From the NCBI GenBank assembly GCA_028284935.1, contig JANQQQ010000025.1:33176-97175 (forward strand): a stretch of DNA of 64,000 nt. Direction: 5' to 3'. Both the position numbers and the translations under genes were made by a program. Below are positions 54,387 through 63,994 of the stretch, piece by piece (positions within the stretch are counted from its first letter, which is position 1; each line of letters opens with the position of its first letter). Source of the stretch: Croceivirga sp. GTDB taxonomy: Bacteria; Bacteroidota; Bacteroidia; Flavobacteriales; Flavobacteriaceae. Below the pieces are notes generated by a model that made no database searches, was not told where the DNA came from, and saw only the letters and a program-made list of their open reading frames with translations.

Positions 54387-57251
54387 ATGTGTCAAACAGT
54401 TTTTAGATTAAAATGGACCCTTATTTTCGTACTCATCTTCAGTTTGGGGCGTACGGGCCATGCCAATTATTCCTCACCTGAAGAACGTTTTTCACAACTT
54501 CAGGAATTTGGCACCATCACAGGAAAGGTGGTAGATGCCGAGGGCGAAGTGTTGCCTGGTGCCTCGGTGGTCATCCGGGAATTGAATGCTGGAGCAAGTA
54601 CCTCACTGGAAGGTTTTTTTCAGTTGGATAGAATCCCCTACGGATCCTATCAGGTAGAGGTGTCCTACATCGGATTCCAAAAACGAATCTTAGAAGTAGA
54701 GGTCAATACTGGTCTGATTTCGCTAGCGGTACTTGTGCTTCAACCGGACGTCAATCAGCTGGGGGAAGTTATTATAACCGGAAACTTTGACGGACAGCAA
54801 CGTGCATTTAACCAGCAACGTAATGCAGATAATATTAAGACCATCGTCTCATCAGACCTTATCGGTCGCTTCCCTGATATCAATGTGGGTGAGGCCATGC
54901 AGCGTGTTCCAGGTGTTAATATAGATAGGAACAATGGTGAAGGTAGCGTCGTAAAAATACGGGGTACCCCACAAAACTTTACTACTATCTCCGTAAATGG
55001 TGAACAAATTCCAACTACCGATGAAGCTGGGGGAAGAACGGAAAGCCTTGATTTGATATCTGCGGACCAATTGGCGTCCATGGAGGTCAGTAAAGCCATT
55101 ACTCCCGAAATGGACGGTGATGCCGTGGGGGGCGCCATTAACTTAATAACGCCAACAGCCACCTCTTCAAAAGGCAGGGTCAAGGGAACCGTTGCCGGTG
55201 GATACAACAATTTGTTTGATAAGGGCAGCCAAGTGTACCGGCTTAAATTGGACAAAAGATTTGCAGATAACAAATTTGGAGTCTTGTTGGGCGGGAGTTT
55301 TTACAATACCTTCAATGGAGAAGAACGCTTTGAAGCCACATATCGGGACCGAAGGATTGGGAGCGATGACGACCCAAATTCCTTCAGGGCTTTTGTCTTG
55401 GATGATTATCGGCTTAGGCCTTTGTTGAATGAAAGGACCCGAATTGGGATAAATGCAACCTTTGACTACCGCTTTTCGGAAAACTCCTCTGTAGTGTTCA
55501 AGGCTACATTCAATAGACTGGAGGACGAATCCTTACGGCGAAGAATCCGTTTTAGACCTAGGAACAATTACCAAGATCCCTTAAATCCAAATGTAGCTGG
55601 TCCCGATAGGGATGTCCGCATTCGACGGGATATTAATGATAGGGTGATTACCAGAGAGAATATTGCCATATCCTTGGAAGGGAACCACCCTTTGGGAGAC
55701 TTTGCAAAACTTGATTATGCCGTGAATTATTCCAGAAATGAAAGGGTATTGCGCAGTGACAGATTTGTTTTCAGGGAAAGGGATTTGACCCTCGTACAGG
55801 AAAGGGATGGGGACTTCACTATTTTTTCCTCCCCGGATTTTGACTTTGAGGATTACAACGCTTACGATTTTAATTCTTTTCAACAGGATAAGCCGATATT
55901 GAACCGTGGTGACAATACAGTGGCAAGATTGAACTTGACCATCCCATTTCGGTTGGGCAATAATTCAGGAGAATTTAAAACTGGAGGAAAGTATCGTGAT
56001 TTAGATAATATTAGGAGAAGAAATACTGTGGAATACAATGCCTTTAATGGCCCCTATAATCTTGGTCAGGTCTTGGACGGCCATGATGAAACTATTTTTG
56101 ACGGGCGTTACCGTATGGGACAGTTTCCAAGTCCAAATGCGGCACGGGAACATTTCAGATTGTTTCAGAATGCCTATCAATTTGATGAGAATGCCTCCAG
56201 AATTAACACGGAGAGTTTCTTCTTTAATGCAGGAGAAGACGTATATGCAGCTTATATACAAGGGAAAATCCAATGGAACAAGCTAAGGATTTTAGCAGGG
56301 GTCCGATATGAAAAGACAGATGTGCTTTATGACGCCCTTGAACTGAGCATTGAACCTCCAGCCCAGGATGGGGCTCCAGCCATTCCCATTTCGTCCGAAC
56401 CGGTATCGGGTTCCAATTCCTACGATTTTCTTTTACCAATGCTTCATTTGAAATATGATCTGGGTGAACGGACAAATTTGCGATTTGCCTATACCCAATC
56501 CTATGCCAGACCCACTTTGGCGGACTTGGTTCCTGCAGAGAACATTAACTTTGCCGACCAAATACTCACCCGTGGCAATCCGGATCTGTTGCCTGCAGCT
56601 TCCAATAATTTTGACTTCCTTTTTGAGCACTATCTCAAAGGAGCAGGAGTGTTATCCGGTGGAATCTTTTACAAGGATATCTCAGACTTTATCTTTAGGC
56701 AGTTCTCAAATGTCAATTTCAATAATGAGTTGTTCTTGTTGAATGAGCCGATAAATGGCGACGAGGCCTCACTGATTGGAGCTGAAATTAACTTTGTGAA
56801 GAAATTGGATTTTCTCCCTGGCTTTCTTTCCGGTCTTGGGATATTTGCCAATTACACCTATGTAAATTCCAACAGCAGTTTTACCTTTTTAAACGATGAG
56901 GGCAACCTTGAGACAAGAGATGATGTTGATTTCCCTGGACAGGCTGACCATACCTGGAATGCTGCTATTTCTTATGACCGGGGAGGGTTTAGCTCTCGGG
57001 TGTCCCTCAATTATAACGGCAGCTCCCTATTCAGCCCGGCCAACACTTCGGATCTTGATTTCTTTTTGGAGGAACGCTATCAATTGGATATCAATGCTTC
57101 ACAGCAAGTCACGGACAATCTTACGCTGTTCGTTGAATTTGTCAATCTTACAAATGACCCTGTTGTTACCTACCAAGCCATAAGGGAACAAGTGGTCAAT
57201 TATGAAATTTATGACTGGTCTGCCCGGTTTGGAATCAACTTTAAATTCTAG
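54387..57251 (+). CDS. TonB-dependent receptor (TonB-Xanth-Caul type) with CarboxypepD_reg domain
   Basis: 954 residues. Signal peptide (to about residue 27), CarboxypepD_reg-like domain about 38-120 (GTITGKVVDAEGEVLPGAS), plug about 130-250 with QRVPGVNIDRNNGEGSVVKI, IRGTPQNFTTISVNGEQIP and SMEVSKAITPEMDGDAVGG, characteristic of TIGR01782 TonB-Xanth-Caul receptors found in proteobacteria, then a 22-strand barrel ending in an aromatic residue (NFKF). It would import pectin oligosaccharides. There is no SusD partner; the next gene is a beta-helix lipoprotein. Operator B overlaps its promoter. Confidence 0.9.
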   Translation: MCQTVFRLKWTLIFVLIFSLGRTGHANYSSPEERFSQLQEFGTITGKVVDAEGEVLPGASVVIRELNAGASTSLEGFFQLDRIPYGSYQVEVSYIGFQKRILEVEVNTGLISLAVLVLQPDVNQLGEVIITGNFDGQQRAFNQQRNADNIKTIVSSDLIGRFPDINVGEAMQRVPGVNIDRNNGEGSVVKIRGTPQNFTTISVNGEQIPTTDEAGGRTESLDLISADQLASMEVSKAITPEMDGDAVGGAINLITPTATSSKGRVKGTVAGGYNNLFDKGSQVYRLKLDKRFADNKFGVLLGGSFYNTFNGEERFEATYRDRRIGSDDDPNSFRAFVLDDYRLRPLLNERTRIGINATFDYRFSENSSVVFKATFNRLEDESLRRRIRFRPRNNYQDPLNPNVAGPDRDVRIRRDINDRVITRENIAISLEGNHPLGDFAKLDYAVNYSRNERVLRSDRFVFRERDLTLVQERDGDFTIFSSPDFDFEDYNAYDFNSFQQDKPILNRGDNTVARLNLTIPFRLGNNSGEFKTGGKYRDLDNIRRRNTVEYNAFNGPYNLGQVLDGHDETIFDGRYRMGQFPSPNAAREHFRLFQNAYQFDENASRINTESFFFNAGEDVYAAYIQGKIQWNKLRILAGVRYEKTDVLYDALELSIEPPAQDGAPAIPISSEPVSGSNSYDFLLPMLHLKYDLGERTNLRFAYTQSYARPTLADLVPAENINFADQILTRGNPDLLPAASNNFDFLFEHYLKGAGVLSGGIFYKDISDFIFRQFSNVNFNNELFLLNEPINGDEASLIGAEINFVKKLDFLPGFLSGLGIFANYTYVNSNSSFTFLNDEGNLETRDDVDFPGQADHTWNAAISYDRGGFSSRVSLNYNGSSLFSPANTSDLDFFLEERYQLDINASQQVTDNLTLFVEFVNLTNDPVVTYQAIREQVVNYEIYDWSARFGINFKF

Positions 57252-57255
57252 GAAA

Positions 57256-58752
57256 ATGATATTTAGGAAATATTTTGTTCTTGTTATCTGTTCAATGGGC
57301 CTTCTAATCTCGTGCAGCGAGGAAGAGGACAACGGTGTGTTAACCTTTGATACTCCAAGTGTAAGCTTATCCATTGAAAATGGTGAGTTTAGAATAGGAC
57401 AGACCATACGGGTCAATGCCAGTTTTTCGGCTTCCGCCCTATTAAAGGAATTCAGGGTAGAAAGAGCGGGCACGGTGATTGATCGCGTTACCTTTTCCAC
57501 AAGGACCTCAGGACAGAGCTCCTATAATCTAAATTTTTTCATTACAGAAGATCTATTGGGAACTACCCAGACCTTTTCATTTACCGTGATTGACTCATTG
57601 GACGAAACTGATACGAGCACGTTTACGGCCACGATATCGGAAGTCACTCCCGCATTTACCATTGAAGATGTAGAGATCAACGGAACTACTTTCAGACAGG
57701 TCACAGGGAGAATTAATTTTGATGAGACCTTTGACAATGATCATCTTTGGTTACTCAATGGAGAGGTGGTAGTGGATGATATAACTACCTTGACCATAGA
57801 GGAAGGCACAACCGTATACGCCTTGGATGAAAATACCGAACTTAATGTTCAAATCGGAGGAACACTACTAGCAGAAGGAACCTTGGAAGATCCTATCGTC
57901 TTCACCTCCATTAATGCGGCTCCTGACCAACCTGAAGATCCGGATAACGGAGATTGGATAGGCGTGGTTTTACGAGGAGATGATACCCCGGAAGGAAACT
58001 CGGGAATTTTAAAATACGTACGCATTGAAAATGGTGGAAACGGCGATGAGGCCCTACAGCTTCGACAGGTAGGCAGTAATACCGAGATTGATTACGTGCA
58101 AGTGCACAACACCGATGATACTGGGATACGAATGCGTGGAGGTTATGTCAACCTAAAGCATATTCTGGTCACGAAACCTGATGATAATGGCCTACGCTAC
58201 AGCGATGGATGGGAAGGCAATGGTCAATTTTGGGCCATTCTCACGGATGTAGATGATAGCGAAGGAATTCTTGGAAGGGATACCGATGAATCACCCAGAA
58301 ACTCGGATGCCATACTATCCAATGTGACCGTGGTAGGCCCTTTCCTTGTAGGCGATGGTGCAGGGGATACGGATGGGGTACAAGTTCGTGATAGCGCCAA
58401 AGGGGAATTCCATAACTTTATTGTTACGGGTTTTGATGATTCCTTTCGCAACCGAAGTGATGATGGCGATATGGTCATAAAGAACTCAGCGGTATTTGGG
58501 AATGGTGAAGACGGGGACGATGATGGTCTGCACAGTAGTGTTCGTGATGATTATCGCGATGCCGCCAATAATAATTCGGAAGATGAGGTGCCCTTGATAG
58601 ACACCTTTGTTGGGGTCTCCACCCTGAATCCATCGGATGCTTCCACTTTGGGTGACTTTTTTGATGCTGTAAGTTTTGTGGGGGCTGTTTCGCAAGAAGA
58701 CGACTGGACGTTGGGTTGGACCCTTAATTTTGATGGTACCCCACGGGAATAA
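57256..58752 (+). CDS. Beta-helix lipoprotein next to the TonB receptor
   Basis: 498 residues from the ATG at 57256, four bases after the receptor stop; the longer open frame inside the receptor gene is rejected. Lipobox MIFRKYFVLVICSMGLLISC (C20), acidic start SEEEDNG. Residues about 30-140 are an immunoglobulin-like domain; from about 150 on, turns of a right-handed beta-helix (LTIEEGTTVYALDENTELNV, GSNTEIDYVQVHNTDDTGIR, YVNLKHILVTKPDDN). Occupies the place of SusD. No lyase catalytic residues identified; a glycan-binding role or weak pectate-lyase-like activity is possible. Confidence 0.75.
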   Translation: MIFRKYFVLVICSMGLLISCSEEEDNGVLTFDTPSVSLSIENGEFRIGQTIRVNASFSASALLKEFRVERAGTVIDRVTFSTRTSGQSSYNLNFFITEDLLGTTQTFSFTVIDSLDETDTSTFTATISEVTPAFTIEDVEINGTTFRQVTGRINFDETFDNDHLWLLNGEVVVDDITTLTIEEGTTVYALDENTELNVQIGGTLLAEGTLEDPIVFTSINAAPDQPEDPDNGDWIGVVLRGDDTPEGNSGILKYVRIENGGNGDEALQLRQVGSNTEIDYVQVHNTDDTGIRMRGGYVNLKHILVTKPDDNGLRYSDGWEGNGQFWAILTDVDDSEGILGRDTDESPRNSDAILSNVTVVGPFLVGDGAGDTDGVQVRDSAKGEFHNFIVTGFDDSFRNRSDDGDMVIKNSAVFGNGEDGDDDGLHSSVRDDYRDAANNNSEDEVPLIDTFVGVSTLNPSDASTLGDFFDAVSFVGAVSQEDDWTLGWTLNFDGTPRE

Positions 58753-58790
58753 AATAATTAAGTAGGTTAGTTTAGTTTCAGGAGTTGTAA

Positions 58791-60017
58791 ATGAATAGAT
58801 TAGAATTCATTAAAACGATTTCGTCGGCAACCCTGGCAACAGGGTTGCCTTTTCCTATCTGGAGTCAGAAGCCCAATGTATCTTCCAAGAAATCCCGGTT
58901 TAGGGAGATGGCAAAAGATGATGAATTTATCATAAAGGATATTGACACCTTCATGTTAAAGAAGGCACTTTTTGTATCTGTCGAGCTCAACAACGGTAGT
59001 AAAGGATGGGCAGAAGCCATGCCCAATGACAAGCGAAGTTCACGGACCTTGATAGAGAAAACCCTAAAAAACTATTTTGAAGGAACCAACATCTTTGACG
59101 TGGAAAAAACCTGGGACTATTGTATCAAGTCCGAATATGACCTGGGGCCCGGAGGACTGCTCACCTATTCCCTATCCGGAATAGACTGTGCTATCTACGA
59201 TGTCATGGGGAAAGTAACTCAAAAACCGGTTTACGAACTTTTAGGAGGGAAACTCAGGGACTCGGTGGAAATCTACGCCAGTTTTACACGTGATGTCAAT
59301 CCTTCTCCAGAGAAGGCCGCGATCAAAGCAAAGGAATTGGTCGAAGAAGGGTATAAAACCCTAAAATTTCGCATGCGATGGGGACTGGAAAACCAAGATC
59401 CCCCTAATGACAATACGGTAGACTTTGCAAGGGCGCTTCGTGGAGTCATTGGACCGGATATTCAATTGGCCCTGGACGCGAACATGGGGCATACCAAGCA
59501 ACGGGCAATTGTGTTGGGAAAAGAATTGGAGGCGTTCAACCTTGCATGGTGGGAAGAACCGACAGCGCCGTATGATTATGCAGCTATAAAGGCTATTGTT
59601 GAAAACGTCAACATTCCCATTGTTTTTGGGGAACATGCGTATACCGTGGAACAGATTCAACATTTACTAACCTATGGTGGTTCATGGGCCGTAAACCCCG
59701 ACCTCCTGAAATGTGGTGGTTTTACCGGGGGCAAACGCATCGGCAACTACATCGCAGAAAAAGGGGTTAAACTTGTTGCCCATAACTCCAGACCTTCCTT
59801 GAGTACGGTTTGTATGCTCCACTGGGTTTGCGCTACCGAAATGGCAACGCTTCCACAAGAATTCGCCTTGCGCGAAAAAGCCCCTAGGGCTTATGATTGT
59901 TTGACTGGTTTTCCAGAGTTCAAAAATGGTCGGCTTTATGTCAGCGATCGACCTGGATTAGGTGTTGAGGTGGATGAAGACCAAGTAAGGGCTTATGATA
60001 AAAAGTATACCAAATGA
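58791..60017 (+). CDS. Enolase-superfamily enzyme, mandelate racemase subgroup
   Basis: 408 residues. A Shine-Dalgarno-like AGGAG precedes the ATG. The N-terminus MNRLEFIKTISSATLATG resembles Tat-type signals with one Arg, so export is possible but not proven. Active-site set of the MR subgroup: K192-x-R194 (TLKFRMRWG, where K-x-K is usual), metal ligands D229 (ALDANMG), E255 (WWEEP), E281 (FGEHAY), and H331 (VAHNS). Likely an acid-sugar dehydratase or cycloisomerase acting on a galacturonate-derived acid. It is inside the LacI-controlled operon with pectin enzymes. Confidence 0.85.
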   Translation: MNRLEFIKTISSATLATGLPFPIWSQKPNVSSKKSRFREMAKDDEFIIKDIDTFMLKKALFVSVELNNGSKGWAEAMPNDKRSSRTLIEKTLKNYFEGTNIFDVEKTWDYCIKSEYDLGPGGLLTYSLSGIDCAIYDVMGKVTQKPVYELLGGKLRDSVEIYASFTRDVNPSPEKAAIKAKELVEEGYKTLKFRMRWGLENQDPPNDNTVDFARALRGVIGPDIQLALDANMGHTKQRAIVLGKELEAFNLAWWEEPTAPYDYAAIKAIVENVNIPIVFGEHAYTVEQIQHLLTYGGSWAVNPDLLKCGGFTGGKRIGNYIAEKGVKLVAHNSRPSLSTVCMLHWVCATEMATLPQEFALREKAPRAYDCLTGFPEFKNGRLYVSDRPGLGVEVDEDQVRAYDKKYTK

Positions 60018-61342
60018 GGTATGCGATAGCATTTATCACCCTTTTTGGTGTTCTTCTGCAGCTATCCTGTAAGGAGCAAAGTCAAAAAGAGTTTAATATT
60101 CTCAGCTTTGGCGCAGTGCCTGATAGCAAGACGCTTAATACCCAGGCAATCCAATCCGCTATTGATGCAGCAATACCAGCTAAAGGAAAAGTAGTGGTCC
60201 CCGAAGGAACTTTTTTAACCGGGGCATTAACGTTAGGCTCACGTATTACATTGCAAATCAATGAAGGGGCGACACTTTTGGCCAGTCCCAATATGGACGA
60301 TTATCCTGAAGGACATTTCATTTCAGCCCCCTATGCTGATAGCCTCGTCATTCAAGGCAAAGGAACCATTAATGGAAACGGGACGGCTTTCTTCGATGCG
60401 GATTGGGAGTTTATCGAACGACCCCAGCCCTGGATAGTTATCAGTGATGCCAAAGGAGTTACCGTAACTGGATTACACTTTGAAAATAGTCCGTCCCATA
60501 CCTTAAATTTTGATTTTTGTGATGGGGTCTCGGTGGATGGAATTTCCATAAAGAACGATCCCAGAAGTCGCAATACGGATGGAATAGACATTCGAAATAC
60601 CAAAAACATTACGGTTACCAATACAGATATCCGAACAGGTGATGACGCCATTTGCCTTAAGGTGACTTCCAAAAAGCACCTTTGGCACGACCTAAAGGGG
60701 AATCCCAGGCCCCGAACCGTAGAAAATGTAATAGTAAAGGACTGTTATTTGGAGAGTGACGATTCCGCACTGAAACTTGGGACAGGCAGCGGGCATCTGA
60801 CGCAAAACGTTGTCTTTGAAAATATCACCATTCGAAAAACGCGGTATGCCATGGCCTTGTTTATGATGGACGGTGGAGTGTATCGCGACATTCTTTTCAA
60901 GAATATTGATGCGGAAACCGGAGCTCGGCATGCCCAGGAATATGGCATTTTTATGGATATTCATCAGCGACAAGAGGATTCCCCCGTGGGCCAAATTGAA
61001 AATGTCCGGTTCGAGGATTGTTCAATTGCCACAGCAGGAATTTTTTATCTGTCAGGACATCCAGAGCAAAAGCTTAATAGGATTCGTCTGGAAAATATAG
61101 CGGTAACTTTCACAAGCCAACTGGATAATTCTTCATGGAAAAAACCTAAAGGCAACAGGAAAATAAAACAATGGGTATCTACTTCCGATTATGTTCGGGA
61201 AAAAGGAAAGTTCATCCTTGCGGATGCCAAAAATATCCAGATGAACAATGTGAGTTTCAACCAAGTTCCTAAAGATTCCATCGCACTGTTTTGGAAACAT
61301 AACGCTGTTATGGATACCCTTAATATAAAAATCAATCGATGA
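60014..61342 (+). CDS. GH28 polygalacturonase-type lipoprotein (first copy)
   Basis: 442 residues, start overlaps the previous stop by four bases (ATGA). Lipobox MRYAIAFITLFGVLLQLSC (C19). GH28 elements: FGAVPDSKTLNTQAIQSAID, NTDGIDIRNTKNI, TGDDAICLKVTSK, LGTGSGHLTQNVVFENI, and the basic turn RKTRYAMALF. The parallel beta-helix removes galacturonate from homogalacturonan or rhamnogalacturonan, from the cell surface. Lipidated, so it acts at the membrane. Its stop overlaps the following gene by four bases. Confidence 0.92.
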   Translation: MRYAIAFITLFGVLLQLSCKEQSQKEFNILSFGAVPDSKTLNTQAIQSAIDAAIPAKGKVVVPEGTFLTGALTLGSRITLQINEGATLLASPNMDDYPEGHFISAPYADSLVIQGKGTINGNGTAFFDADWEFIERPQPWIVISDAKGVTVTGLHFENSPSHTLNFDFCDGVSVDGISIKNDPRSRNTDGIDIRNTKNITVTNTDIRTGDDAICLKVTSKKHLWHDLKGNPRPRTVENVIVKDCYLESDDSALKLGTGSGHLTQNVVFENITIRKTRYAMALFMMDGGVYRDILFKNIDAETGARHAQEYGIFMDIHQRQEDSPVGQIENVRFEDCSIATAGIFYLSGHPEQKLNRIRLENIAVTFTSQLDNSSWKKPKGNRKIKQWVSTSDYVREKGKFILADAKNIQMNNVSFNQVPKDSIALFWKHNAVMDTLNIKINR

Positions 61343-62592
61343 GCAAGAAATTGTTTTTAGTAATGGGGACACTTTGGTCTTTAACAAGTTGTGCCCAAAA
61401 AGCATCGCTTGATTTGGACGAGTCGTATCAACAAAGAATAACAGTTTCATTGAACCGTGCGATACAGCATGCCGGGAAAGTCTGCTTGGATGCTGAAGGA
61501 AAGGCAAGGGGGGATTATGAAATAATATCGGGTAGGTGGTCAGCGTATGAGCCTGCCTGGCACACGGGTCAATTAATTCAGGGGCTTTTGGAGGCCTACC
61601 AGGTGACCCAAAACCAAGATGCCCTGAACTATGCGGTACAAGGAGGGGACTGGTGGGCAGACTTACAATTTCCTACCGGACATTCCCTAGAAGGTTATAT
61701 GAATGCGATACATGGAGCAAGCGTCGGAAATTTGATCAATACCACCACCATTACGGATGGAACACCGGGACTGTTCGATCTAAGCGAACTGACGGGGGAT
61801 CCCAAATATGCTGAAGTGGCCAGTTCGGCAGGAAAATGGATTTTGGACCATCTCTATCTTCCGGAACATCGCTTAAGTTATAATATCGTCGATCCGGAAA
61901 CTGGGGAAATCTGGAAAGACAAAAGTCCACATGCCCAGCATCAAGGTCATGAAATCACCATTAAACAAGTGGCACGGCCAAATGCTGAAGGGTATTTATG
62001 GAAAGACATGTTTGAATTTACAGGAGAGGAACGGTACAAAAATGCCTTTCTTGAAATTTGTGATGGCCTTGTTGCGAGTCAAAGTGAAAACGGTTTCTGG
62101 ATGGATTTTGAGCCCAATGACCCCAAAACCGGAAAGATACATGCCCGATTCAATACCTGGAATGCGGAGGCGTTGATTGAAGCCTATACCTTGACTCAAA
62201 ATCAAAAATACCTGGATGCAGCCCTCAAAACAGGACACGGATTGGCATCCATACAACAAGAAAATGGGGTAATCTTTTACCTGAGCTATACCGATGGGTC
62301 CGTGGATGACCGCTCACCTTGTGGTTCAGGAACTTCTTTTGCAGGTATTCTCTGGTTACGATTGCTGGAATTGGGAGATGCCAATTTCAAAGGAAATATT
62401 CAAAAAGCACTGGATTTCACCCTAAACAATCAGTTTTCATCGAAACACGCTGATGAAAATTTGGCCAGAGGATATTATGAGATTCGCCAAAAAGCAAAAG
62501 GCAACGGAAAGATGAAACTTATTTATAGGGATATTGCCACGGCTTTCGGGATGCGATTTTTAAGTGATATATACCAATATGAATTTCAGTAA
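61339..62592 (+). CDS. Six-hairpin glycosidase-like lipoprotein
   Basis: 417 residues with lipobox MSKKLFLVMGTLWSLTSC (C18). The sequence shows a run of alternating helical hairpins with W/G/Y-rich turns typical of (alpha/alpha)6 toroids: WSAYEPAWHTGQLIQGLLEAY, YAVQGGDWWADLQFPTGHSL, FDLSELTGDPKYAEVASSAG, TWNAEALIEAYTLTQ. Such folds include GH88/GH105 unsaturated glucuronyl/galacturonyl hydrolases and pectin lyase relatives. I cannot place it in one family from motifs, so the family is left open. Context (between two GH28 enzymes) strongly suggests pectin degradation. Confidence 0.7.
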   Translation: MSKKLFLVMGTLWSLTSCAQKASLDLDESYQQRITVSLNRAIQHAGKVCLDAEGKARGDYEIISGRWSAYEPAWHTGQLIQGLLEAYQVTQNQDALNYAVQGGDWWADLQFPTGHSLEGYMNAIHGASVGNLINTTTITDGTPGLFDLSELTGDPKYAEVASSAGKWILDHLYLPEHRLSYNIVDPETGEIWKDKSPHAQHQGHEITIKQVARPNAEGYLWKDMFEFTGEERYKNAFLEICDGLVASQSENGFWMDFEPNDPKTGKIHARFNTWNAEALIEAYTLTQNQKYLDAALKTGHGLASIQQENGVIFYLSYTDGSVDDRSPCGSGTSFAGILWLRLLELGDANFKGNIQKALDFTLNNQFSSKHADENLARGYYEIRQKAKGNGKMKLIYRDIATAFGMRFLSDIYQYEFQ

Positions 62593-62638
62593 TCTATATA
62601 GGGGGACATCACGAAACGGACCAAATTGCCACCCAGGA

Positions 62639-63994
62639 ATGCAAATGGCCCTTGGGATTTTTCTTGTACTGTTAACTGTGGGATGTAACTCCCGTTTTAC
62701 CAAGGAAACCGCCCAAAAGATCGTTACCAATGCTTGGTCTACCACCTATCCCAATATTTTAAAAGCGATTCAAGTGCCTACTTTTCCGGATACCACTGTC
62801 ATTGTTATGGACAGTACGGATTTTAGGAATCAAATCAATCGAATTATCCAAGAGCTTTCCAAAAACGGAGGGGGTACTGTAAACGTCAAACCAGGAGTTT
62901 ATGAGGTAAAAGGAAGCATTTTTTTAGCTTCCAATATCCGGTTGCACTTGGAGGAAGGAACCGAACTTTGGTTTTCACCGGAGCCCTCGGACTATCTACC
63001 TGTTGTCAAATCCCGTTGGGAAGGGACGTTTCTGATGAATTATTCCCCTCTAATTTATGCGATTGATGTGGAGAATATAGCGATCACAGGAAAAGGATTG
63101 ATTCATGGCCAGTCCGAAAAAAAGTGGCAGCATTGGAAACAAAGGCAGGAGGAGGATAAGCAGCGGCTTCGGCAAATGGGTAATGATGGAATCCCATTGG
63201 AGAAAAGAGTTTTTGGCAAAGGACACTACCTGCGTCCCTCAGCTATTGAGTTGATCAATTGCCAAACCATCCTTTTGGAAGATTTCAGGATAAAAGGTTC
63301 CCCCTTTTGGACAATCCACCCTGTAGTTTCCGAAAATATCACCATCCGCTCACTTAAGATTGGGGCTGGAACTACTAATGACGACGGGATTGATCCTGAA
63401 AGCTGTAAAAATGTGCTCATTGAAAACTGTGTGATACATACACATGACGACTGTGTTGCGGTCAAAGCCGGTCGGGACCAGGATGGATGGCTGTATCCTG
63501 CCTCCGAGAATATTGTTATTCGAAACAATAGCTTCATTACGGAGGTGGGCAGTGGATTTTGTATTGGTTCAGAGATGTCAGCAGGCGTTCGCAATGTTTT
63601 TGTAGAAAATTGCGAATTGGTGCAAAGTGGGAAACACGCCTTTCAGTTTAAAAGCAATCCCGATCGGGGCGGCTTTATCGAAAACATTTTTATGCGAAAT
63701 ATTACCATTGGAACGGTGAAATACGGTTTTGAGTTCACTACCGATTACAAGGGCTGGCGGGGTAATCAATACTTTACAAAATACAAGGATTTTTATTTTC
63801 AGGATATTCAAATTGAACAAACAACGGATAAATCCATTGTCATCAAAGGAAGACCCGAAGAACCTATTCGAAGGGTATATTTTGAAAACTGTTCCATTGA
63901 CCAATCCCCTCAACTGGAAATTGTTCTGGAAGCTACACAAGTGCTTTTCGAAAACACCAAAATCAACGCCAATATTTTGCCCACAAACAAATGA
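62639..63994 (+). CDS. GH28 polygalacturonase-type lipoprotein (second copy)
   Basis: About 451 residues from ATG 62639 (MQMALGIFLVLLTVGC, lipobox C16); an ATG at 62579 would add 20 residues before the signal and is possible. GH28 core: NDDGIDPESCKNVLIENC, HTHDDCVAVKAGRDQDG, GSGFCIGSEMSAGVRN and HAFQFKSNPDRGGFIENIF. More divergent from the first copy at the N-terminus, which has an extra 50 residues before the beta-helix. It completes the glycan-cleaving part of the locus. Confidence 0.92.
   Translation: MQMALGIFLVLLTVGCNSRFTKETAQKIVTNAWSTTYPNILKAIQVPTFPDTTVIVMDSTDFRNQINRIIQELSKNGGGTVNVKPGVYEVKGSIFLASNIRLHLEEGTELWFSPEPSDYLPVVKSRWEGTFLMNYSPLIYAIDVENIAITGKGLIHGQSEKKWQHWKQRQEEDKQRLRQMGNDGIPLEKRVFGKGHYLRPSAIELINCQTILLEDFRIKGSPFWTIHPVVSENITIRSLKIGAGTTNDDGIDPESCKNVLIENCVIHTHDDCVAVKAGRDQDGWLYPASENIVIRNNSFITEVGSGFCIGSEMSAGVRNVFVENCELVQSGKHAFQFKSNPDRGGFIENIFMRNITIGTVKYGFEFTTDYKGWRGNQYFTKYKDFYFQDIQIEQTTDKSIVIKGRPEEPIRRVYFENCSIDQSPQLEIVLEATQVLFENTKINANILPTNK

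Noticed and set aside
54755..55273. 172-residue minus-strand open frame in the TonB receptor gene
   Set aside because: Shadow of the receptor coding sequence; composition biased by the other strand.
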